Source of the DNA: Chloroflexota bacterium
GTDB lineage: Bacteria; Chloroflexota; Anaerolineae; UBA4142
Reading direction: 5' to 3'
Assembly: GCA_016200825.1 (NCBI GenBank)
Contig: JACQEA010000418.1
Location: 1 to 5,205, forward strand
Length of the DNA stretch: 5,205 bases
Shown here: positions 1 to 5,205 of the stretch, piece by piece
How positions within the stretch are numbered: position 1 is the stretch's first letter
Layout of the letters: every line of letters begins with the position of its first letter
Notes under the pieces: generated by a model
What the model saw: only the letters and a program-made list of their open reading frames with translations
Database searches by the model: none
Told to the model about the DNA's origin: nothing
Translations under genes and position numbers: made by a program

Positions 1-323
1 AATTCTTTTCCAATCCCGCGCCGCTGATACGCTTCGAGCAAATAGATAGCGTACAACTCTCCGTCGCATTTTTCGCGATCACTCCGCGCCGCGCCGCCCG
101 AGGCAAAACCAACAATCTGTTTCGAATCAGCTTCTGCGACGAAACAAAACGCCGTCGAATTCTCCGCGCACAATTGCTCGCGCCATTGTTGTTCACGACG
201 CTCAACCGAAAGATGCGCCAGAAAATCTTCTGGCAGAAAATCGCGATAACTCGTTCGCCACGACTCGACATGCACTCGCGCGATTGCCGCGGCGTCGTCA
301 CAACTTGCTTCGCGAATTTCCAT
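1..323 (-). CDS. GNAT-family N-acetyltransferase, 3' end cut by window edge
   Basis: The frame gives 107 full residues from an ATG at 323-321 and runs off the window start, so the C-terminus is missing. The N-terminus (MEIREASCDDAAAIARVHVE, then SWRTSYRDFLP) is typical of GNAT proteins: beta-1, then helix alpha-1 with the common 'ARVHVxSWRxxY' pattern. Residues 61-76 (FVAEADSKQIVGFASG) fit strands beta-2/beta-3. Residues 89-94 (ELYAIY) fit beta-4. Residues 100-105 (QRRGIG) are motif A, Q/R-x-x-G-x-G/A, which binds the acetyl-CoA pyrophosphate. Family knowledge says it transfers an acetyl group to an amine; the substrate cannot be told from sequence. The frame stays open upstream to a TAG near 430, but this ATG is the first start codon and sits at the conserved family start. 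No good Shine-Dalgarno precedes it; the arm of an inverted repeat (334-352) ends 10 nt before the ATG. Confidence 0.9.
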   Translation of the reverse strand, partial: MEIREASCDDAAAIARVHVESWRTSYRDFLPEDFLAHLSVERREQQWREQLCAENSTAFCFVAEADSKQIVGFASGGAARSDREKCDGELYAIYLLEAYQRRGIGKE

Positions 324-333
324 ATACGGCTCA

Positions 334-438
334 GTAGGGGCGAGGCATTCGCACGATCTTGATTTTGTGAAATCTTGGATCGCCCATTCAAAAAAATTCC
401 ACTCAATTACTCTTTGCTGGCGAATGCCTCGCCCCTAC
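334..438. repeat. 105-bp element bounded by perfect 19-bp inverted repeats (MITE/REP-like)
   Basis: Left arm GTAGGGGCGAGGCATTCGC (334-352) and right arm GCGAATGCCTCGCCCCTAC (420-438) are exact reverse complements. The pairing ends at both sides: A333/A439 outside and A353/G419 inside do not pair. The 67-nt centre is A/T-richer than its surroundings and holds a short direct repeat, ATCTTGAT (356-363) and ATCTTGGAT (372-380). No transposase frame lies inside and no target-site duplication is evident. Similar 'GTAGGGGCG...' palindromes are, to my knowledge, dispersed between genes in Chloroflexota and some cyanobacterial genomes, so this is probably one copy of a dispersed family. In the minus-strand transcript it could fold into a 19-bp stem with a large loop. 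There is no T-run after it, so it does not look like an intrinsic terminator. Confidence 0.8.
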
Positions 439-2468
439 AATAACCCCGCCAACGCCGCCGCGTCATTCACCGGCAACTTGCACGCAAAATTCTGGCATAC
501 GTACGCCGTCGCGCGATTAGTCACGCGCGCGCGTCCTTCCAACAACGGAATCGCGCGCGATTCTTCTCCGCGCGCCCACGCGACGACCTGATTCGGACGA
601 TAGTCCGCGAAAACAGTTTCAAGCAATTCTTGCGCGTCGTCGCCAACAATCGCGATTTCTTTTGGCGCGCCGAGCGCGAAATCGAGCGCGCAGAGCCATT
701 GCGCGAACGCGGTGGGATGTTGCGCGAGCGCGGGTTGAATCGCGCGGAGCGCGCGGTCTGCCGCGTCCGCGTAACGCGCGTCGCTCGTGTACGCCGCGAG
801 TTTTAGCAGAATCGTGACCGCCATTGCATTCCCCGATGGCGTTGCATTGTCTTGCAAATCTTTGGGACGCGTGACCAACTGTTCATGGTCATCACTCGTA
901 TCAAAAAATCCGCCGCGCGGATCGGCGAAACGCGCGAGCATTGTATCCGCAAGTTCGCGCGCTGCAATGAAATATTTTTCATCAAAGGTCGTTTCGTACA
1001 GCGCGAGCAATCCTTCCGCGAGACTCGCGTAATCTTCGAGATAGGCATTCAATTTCGCGACGCCGTCTTTCCACGAACGCAATAATTTATTTTGGTTTTC
1101 GTGTTTTTCGCGCATTTCGTGGATAAGAAATTCTGCATTCCGTTCCGCAATCGCGCGATAATCATCGCGCTTGAACACACGCGCGGCTTCAGCAAACGCC
1201 GCGAGCATCATTCCGTTCCACGCAGTCAATATTTTTTCGTCGCGCGCGGGCTTGATTCGTTTCTCCCGCGCGGCGAAGAGTTTCTGCCGCGCTACCGCGA
1301 GGCTCTGTTCGACAGCGGCAATAGTTGTCTTGTGTAACGCGGCAGTCACGTCCAATTCTTGCGCGGCGAAGAGAATATTCTGTCCCTCAAAGTTGCCGTT
1401 CTCGGAAACGCCGTACGCGTCCAAAAATAATTTCGCGTCGGTTTCTAGGATCGAACGGATTTCCTCAGCCGACCAGACAAAAAATTTGCCTTCGTGTCCT
1501 TCCGAGTCCGCATCTTGCGTAGAAAAAAATCCGCCGCGCGCGTGCGTCATTTCGCGCGCGACGTAATCGAGCGTTTCTTCCGTGACGCGGCGGTAGAAAT
1601 CGTCGCGCGTAACTTGCCACGCGTGCAAATAGACGCGCGCGAGTTGCGCGTTATCGTACAACATTTTTTCAAAATGCGGCACAAGCCAATGGTCGTCGGT
1701 CGAATAGCGGTGAAATCCTCCGCCGAGTTGATCGTACATTCCGCCGCGCGCCATTTTAGTGAGCGTCGCGCGAATCATTTTCAAAATAAATTCATCGCGG
1801 TGATGCGTGTACGTGCGAATCAAAAATTCGAGCGTCATCGGTTGCGGAAATTTCGGCGCGCCGCTCCACCCGCCGTTGGTCCAATCGAAACCGCGTTGAA
1901 TTCCAATCAACGCGCGGTCGAGCGTTTCGCGCGCGAGCGGCGCGGAGTCGGTTGAATCGCGAATAAAATCGTTTTGCGCGAGCGCGTCGGCGATGCGCGC
2001 GCTGCCATTCACAATTTGCTCGCGGCGATTTTTCCACGCGTCGGCAACCGAATTCAAAACATCTTTGAACGACGGCATGCCATAACGCCGCGTGTTTGGA
2101 AAATAGGTGCCGCCGTAAAATGGTTTTCCATTCGCGGTGAGAAAAACGCTCATCGGCCATCCGCCGCTGCCCGTCAGCGCGACGACCGCGTTCATATAAA
2201 TCGAATCGAGATCGGGACGTTCCTCGCGATCTACTTTGATCGAAATAAAATCGCGATTGAGGAGCGCGGCGGTTTCTTCATCTTCGAACGATTCGTGCTC
2301 CATCACGTGACACCAATGACACGCCGCGTAACCGATACTCAAGAAAATTGGTTTGTCCTCGCGCATTGCTTTATCCAGCGCGTCGCGATTCCACGCGTGC
2401 CAATCAACGGGATTGTGCGCGTGTTGCAAAAGATACGGACTCGTTTCGTGAATTAACTCATTCGCCAT
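435..2468 (-). CDS. DUF255 thioredoxin-domain protein (YyaL/SPATA20 family)
   Basis: A complete 677-residue protein, close to the usual family length. Residues 1-160 form the thioredoxin-like domain: SPYLLQHAHNPVDW (10-23), the redox-type motif C50-H-W-C53 followed by HVM, VDREERPDLD (79-88), GGWP (102-105, the probable cis-proline loop) and GGTYFP (119-124). From about residue 180 comes the alpha/alpha-barrel domain resembling six-hairpin glycosidases/epimerases: KFPQP (206-210), YDQLGGGFHRYSTD (245-258), HFEKMLYDNAQ (265-275), QDADSEG (318-324), EKILTAWNGMM (411-421) and PKDLQDNATPSGNA (535-548). The C-terminal CQNFAC (658-663) is also typical. No signal peptide is seen, so a cytoplasmic location is inferred. 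The biochemical role of the family is not established; 'thioredoxin' is a fold statement. An in-frame TAG at 2474-2472, two codons before the ATG, fixes the start. The stop (437-435) lies inside a repeat arm. It follows the regulator gene by 30 nt. Confidence 0.96.
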   Translation of the reverse strand: MANELIHETSPYLLQHAHNPVDWHAWNRDALDKAMREDKPIFLSIGYAACHWCHVMEHESFEDEETAALLNRDFISIKVDREERPDLDSIYMNAVVALTGSGGWPMSVFLTANGKPFYGGTYFPNTRRYGMPSFKDVLNSVADAWKNRREQIVNGSARIADALAQNDFIRDSTDSAPLARETLDRALIGIQRGFDWTNGGWSGAPKFPQPMTLEFLIRTYTHHRDEFILKMIRATLTKMARGGMYDQLGGGFHRYSTDDHWLVPHFEKMLYDNAQLARVYLHAWQVTRDDFYRRVTEETLDYVAREMTHARGGFFSTQDADSEGHEGKFFVWSAEEIRSILETDAKLFLDAYGVSENGNFEGQNILFAAQELDVTAALHKTTIAAVEQSLAVARQKLFAAREKRIKPARDEKILTAWNGMMLAAFAEAARVFKRDDYRAIAERNAEFLIHEMREKHENQNKLLRSWKDGVAKLNAYLEDYASLAEGLLALYETTFDEKYFIAARELADTMLARFADPRGGFFDTSDDHEQLVTRPKDLQDNATPSGNAMAVTILLKLAAYTSDARYADAADRALRAIQPALAQHPTAFAQWLCALDFALGAPKEIAIVGDDAQELLETVFADYRPNQVVAWARGEESRAIPLLEGRARVTNRATAYVCQNFACKLPVNDAAALAGLL

Positions 2469-2494
2469 TTGCTATTTGCCTTCCGCCATCTGCC
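2460..2494. repeat. Degenerate 7-nt tandem repeat over a translation start
   Basis: Five back-to-back heptamers on the plus strand: ATTCGCC (2460-2466), ATTTGCT (2467-2473), ATTTGCC (2474-2480), TTCCGCC (2481-2487), ATCTGCC (2488-2494). The consensus is ATTTGCC (GGCAAAT on the coding strand), with up to three mismatches per unit. The array covers most of the spacer between the regulator and the DUF255 gene, including the ribosome binding site and the start codon plus the first three codons after it. The flanking 7-mers (TTAACTC and AATCTTA) do not match, so the array stops sharply. Confidence 0.65.
2479..2484 (-). promoter_or_regulatory. Probable ribosome binding site of the DUF255 gene
   Basis: The coding strand reads GGAAGG, ending 10 nt before the ATG at 2468. 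It is a partial match to the Shine-Dalgarno consensus AGGAGG at a slightly long spacing. It is formed by two units of the heptamer repeat, so it could be partly a by-product of that repeat. Confidence 0.45.
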
Positions 2495-2498
2495 AATC

Positions 2499-5205
2499 TT
2501 ACCACTCGACCAATTTCCAAATTTCGGGCAGAGATGTTTTTTCTTCCCCGCCAATTTCCGCAAAAATCGCAACCGCGTGTTTGAGATGATCCATCGCGCG
2601 CGCGGGTTCGTTGGACGCGTGAAATAAATCCGCGAGATTGTTATGCAACGCGGCTTCGCGGTGACGATCGCCAATTTGGACGCACCATTTCAACGCGTGT
2701 TCCGTCAGCGCGATGGCGTGCGCGTGATCACCGCGCGCGCGCACAACGAGCGCGAGATTATTCAGCGCGGCGATCTGCGCGTTGGGATCGTTCAATTTTT
2801 CCGCGAGCGCGCGGCTGGTTTCCAAGTGAACCCGCGCGGCATTTAGTTCACCGCGTTGGCGCGCGAGAATTCCCAACAGGTTGTGCGTTTGCGCGAGCGC
2901 GCGCGCGTCTTTAGTTTTTTTCGCAAATACCAACGCGCGTTCCGCCGCCACGCGCGCGGCTTTGTGATCGCCGCGTTGATGCGCGGCAAGACTCACGTCG
3001 GCGCAAATCCGCGCGCGTTCCGCGGGCGCGCGCGCGCGTCCCAACGCCGCGCGCGCGGCGCGATAATGTTCCGCCGCGATTTCATTTTCGCCGCGCCGCT
3101 GATACACGTTTCCAATTTTGTGTTCGATGCGCGCGGATTTTTTTTGGCGCGCCGCCGCAGATTCATACGCCGCGAGCGCGGCGCGATAATCGCCGACGAG
3201 CGTTTGCAAATCGCCGATGCCTTCATTCAATTTCGCCGCGTCACCGTCGCCCAACGCGAGCGCGGCGCGATAATGCGCGAGCGCCTCGGCGTTCGCGAAT
3301 AAATCGCGCGCGTGATCACCCGCGAGTTGAAAATAATGCGCCGCTTCGCGCTCCGCACCCGCCGCCAAAAAATGCGGCGCGATTTGACTCGCGCGCGCGC
3401 GAATTTCGCCGCGCCCGCGCGCGAGTAACGATTCCGCGACGCGGCGATGCAACAGTTGCCGCCGCGCGATTGTCGTTTGTTCGACCACGAGCGCGCGAAA
3501 TTTATCGTGTGTGAAATCGTACGCCGCGCGCTCTTCGCGAATCAATCCCTGCGCGATCAAATTTTCCAACGCGCTGACAATTTCTTCTTCACTGCGTCCA
3601 CTCGCCGCGCGCAACGTGTCGAGATCAAACGACCGACCAATGATTGCCGCGGCGGTGAGAAGTTGCGATTCGATTTGTCCTGCGCGCGCTAACCGCGATT
3701 CGATCAACGCGCGCGCGCTGGGCGGCAAACTCCAATCCAGCGCGTGATTGGATTGCGCGAGCGCGGCTAAATATTCCGCGACAAAAAACGGCAACCCTTC
3801 GGTCTCGCGATATAATAGCTCGAGCGCGTCGTTCGGCAAATGGTCGATCGCGTAAATCCATTCTTGCACCGCCGCGCGATCCAAGCGCGCGAGCGAGATT
3901 ACGGTCGCGCGTTTTTCGCGCAAAAAATTCGCGAGCAAGCCGCGTAACCGATGCGCGCGCCGGATCTCTTCACTGCGCCACGTCGCGAGAAAAAGAATTC
4001 GTTCGCCGTGCGCGCGCCGCAACAAAAACGCCAGCAAGTCGAGCGAAGATTCATCCGCCCACTGTAAATCATCAATGAAAAAGATTCGCGGCGCGAGCGC
4101 GGAAAAAATTTGCGCGATGCTTTCAAAAAATCGCGCCTGCGCACCCGCGTTATCCAGCGGCGGAACGGCAGGCAAATCCGCGCGGCGCGCAGCAATTTCA
4201 GGCAGAAGGCGCGCGGCTTCGGCGAGAAGCGCGACGGGCAATTGCATCACGCGATCACGCGAGTGATTGAACGCGGCGCGCAAGGTTTGCACAAATGGCG
4301 CGAACGCAAGTTGCGTTTCACCCTCATAACAACGCGCGGAAATGATCGCGGCGTTTTGCGCGCGGGCGCGGCGAAGCAATTCTTCCGCCAGCCGCGTCTT
4401 GCCGATGCCCGCTTCGCCTTCGATCACAATCCACTGCGCGTCGCGCGTGTTCGCGTACGCGTCCAGAATATTTTTCAATTCCTGCGCGCGCCCGACGAAT
4501 GGAGTTGGCGCAGAGGAAATTGGGAAAAGAAAATTTTTTTCTTCTGCGGCATTTTGTCCGCGCACCCGTCGGTTCGAACTTTTTATTTCTTCATATGCGC
4601 GCGTGGTTTCTTCTAACGGCGCGACGCCCAACTCTTTTCCCAGCACGCGCGCACATTCGCGATATTGCCGCAACGCGGCGGCGCGTTGCCCGCTCGCGGC
4701 GTACAACTCCATCAACGCGCGGTGCGCGGGTTCGTGGAGCGGATCGAGTGCGAGCCAGCGCCGCGCATATTCCATTGAGGTGGAATATTCATCCGCGGAG
4801 AAATAATGGCGGACGAGTTGTTCGAGCGCGGTGGAAAAATCGCGGCGAAGATTTTCGCTTTGGAAAAATTGCCATTCGTCAAAGTTGGGCGCGTCGCGCA
4901 ACGAAAAGCCCGCGAGAAAATCCGCGCGATAGATGCGCGCGGCGGCGGTAAGGTGCGCGATACACTGCGCGGCGTCGGCGCGGGCGCGCGCGACGAGCGC
5001 GCGAAATTCGGCGACGTCCACGTGGAGACGCGCGTGGTTTGCCAACGTAATCGTTTCGCGATCCGCGTCGAGAAAATTTCCGCCGAGCGCGCGATTCAAA
5101 ACTGAAAGTGTGCGGCGCAATGCGGCGCGCGCGTGAGATTGATCGTACTCCGACCACATTAAATTCGCGAGCGCGTCGCGACTCTGCGGCTCGCGATTGA
5201 GCAAA
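2499..5205 (-). CDS. SARP/AfsR-like BTAD-NTPase-TPR transcriptional regulator, 5' end cut by window edge
   Basis: The frame has 902 codons counting the stop (TAA, 2501-2499) and is still open at the window end. The first full codon is TTG at 5204, but the protein there (LLNREPQSRDALANLMW) is mid-domain in the family, so it is an internal Leu and roughly 40 N-terminal residues are missing (inferred). Counting from that codon: 1-58 end of the OmpR-type winged helix; 60-207 BTAD helical domain (HVDVAEFRALV to PLEETTRAYEEI); 208-235 charged linker; FVGR at 236-239, opening the ATPase; Walker A GEAGIGKT (263-270); Walker B FFIDDLQWAD (375-384); winged-helix-like part about 495-590; about seven TPR-like repeats from 620 to 885 (for example 772-803 and 813-840). 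No LuxR-type C-terminal helix-turn-helix is present, so DNA binding must rest with the N-terminus. Family knowledge: the ATPase and TPR parts gate DNA binding in response to nucleotide and partners. Ligand and targets are unknown; the downstream DUF255 gene is probably co-transcribed. Confidence 0.93.
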   Translation of the reverse strand, partial: LLNREPQSRDALANLMWSEYDQSHARAALRRTLSVLNRALGGNFLDADRETITLANHARLHVDVAEFRALVARARADAAQCIAHLTAAARIYRADFLAGFSLRDAPNFDEWQFFQSENLRRDFSTALEQLVRHYFSADEYSTSMEYARRWLALDPLHEPAHRALMELYAASGQRAAALRQYRECARVLGKELGVAPLEETTRAYEEIKSSNRRVRGQNAAEEKNFLFPISSAPTPFVGRAQELKNILDAYANTRDAQWIVIEGEAGIGKTRLAEELLRRARAQNAAIISARCYEGETQLAFAPFVQTLRAAFNHSRDRVMQLPVALLAEAARLLPEIAARRADLPAVPPLDNAGAQARFFESIAQIFSALAPRIFFIDDLQWADESSLDLLAFLLRRAHGERILFLATWRSEEIRRAHRLRGLLANFLREKRATVISLARLDRAAVQEWIYAIDHLPNDALELLYRETEGLPFFVAEYLAALAQSNHALDWSLPPSARALIESRLARAGQIESQLLTAAAIIGRSFDLDTLRAASGRSEEEIVSALENLIAQGLIREERAAYDFTHDKFRALVVEQTTIARRQLLHRRVAESLLARGRGEIRARASQIAPHFLAAGAEREAAHYFQLAGDHARDLFANAEALAHYRAALALGDGDAAKLNEGIGDLQTLVGDYRAALAAYESAAARQKKSARIEHKIGNVYQRRGENEIAAEHYRAARAALGRARAPAERARICADVSLAAHQRGDHKAARVAAERALVFAKKTKDARALAQTHNLLGILARQRGELNAARVHLETSRALAEKLNDPNAQIAALNNLALVVRARGDHAHAIALTEHALKWCVQIGDRHREAALHNNLADLFHASNEPARAMDHLKHAVAIFAEIGGEEKTSLPEIWKLVEW
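3026..3060. other. Alternating CG tract and perfect 16-bp palindrome inside the TPR coding region
   Basis: Positions 3026-3038 are 13 nt of strict G/C alternation. Positions 3045-3060 (CGCCGCGCGCGCGGCG) are a perfect palindrome. Both lie in codons for an Ala/Arg-rich TPR stretch (about residues 715-727, RAARAALGRARAP), so codon choice (GCG, CGC) explains them at least partly. The tract is the most extreme case of a CGCG bias seen across the whole window. Confidence 0.5.

Noticed and set aside
353..419. Promoter for the acetyltransferase inside the repeat centre
   Set aside because: A/T-rich hexamers such as TTGAGT and TTGAAT occur on the minus strand, but none has a convincing -10 box at 16-18 nt spacing.
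334..438. Inverted repeat as a Rho-independent terminator
   Set aside because: The loop would be 67 nt and no U-run follows the stem in either direction, so it lacks the hallmarks of an intrinsic terminator.
174..591. Short plus-strand open frames over the acetyltransferase start and the repeat
   Set aside because: No recognisable domain. They overlap the well-supported acetyltransferase, the repeat and the end of the DUF255 gene.
1494..2456. Plus-strand open frames (1494-1955 and 1974-2456) opposite the DUF255 gene
   Set aside because: They are antisense shadows of a strongly conserved protein. Their composition (Arg, Ala, Phe) follows from reverse reading of GCG/CGC/GAA/AAA codons.
2453..2674. 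Minus-strand 73-codon frame overlapping the regulator's 3' end and the DUF255 start
   Set aside because: Out of frame with both real genes. Its C-terminal part just translates the heptamer repeat.
4110..4616. Plus-strand open frame of 168 codons, Arg/Ala-rich
   Set aside because: It lies wholly opposite the ATPase part of the regulator, whose Walker motifs prove the minus frame. The product is low-complexity and matches no family I recognise.

Overview
The window looks like bacterial chromosomal DNA, all of it read on the minus strand. It holds three genes in the order (5'->3' on the minus strand) regulator, thioredoxin-fold protein, acetyltransferase. The base composition is odd: moderate to high GC, very rich in CGCG/GCGCGC strings, mixed with A/T homopolymer runs. 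That texture, a BTAD-ATPase-TPR regulator, a DUF255 protein and a 'GTAGGGGCGAGGC...'-type inverted repeat together suggest Chloroflexota or a similar environmental lineage. This placement is inference from style, not proof.

Region by region: positions 1-323 (minus) carry the N-terminal two thirds of a GNAT N-acetyltransferase, cut by the window start just after its acetyl-CoA binding motif. Positions 324-434 are intergenic and mostly filled by a 105-bp element (334-438) bounded by a perfect 19-bp inverted repeat. Its right arm supplies the stop codon of the next gene. Positions 435-2468 (minus) encode a complete 677-residue DUF255/YyaL/SPATA20-type protein: an N-terminal thioredoxin-like domain with CHWC, then an alpha/alpha-barrel domain. 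Positions 2469-2498 are a 30-nt spacer; a degenerate 7-nt tandem repeat (2460-2494) covers most of it and the start codon of that gene. Positions 2499-5205 (minus) encode a large SARP/AfsR-like regulator: end of a winged helix, BTAD domain, NTPase with Walker A and B motifs, and TPR repeats. Its 5' end lies outside the window; the TTG at 5204 is an internal Leu codon, not a credible start.

The 30-nt gap between the regulator and the DUF255 gene suggests co-transcription. The acetyltransferase follows 111 nt later, behind the inverted repeat, and may be a third operon member or separately expressed. No functional link among the three products is known to me. I see no RNA gene, CRISPR array, transposase, intrinsic terminator or convincing promoter. 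The long plus-strand open frames are shadows of the minus-strand genes caused by GCG/CGC-rich codon use. I see no clearly new biological system here; the most noteworthy items are the repeat that forms a gene end and the heptamer repeat over a translation start.
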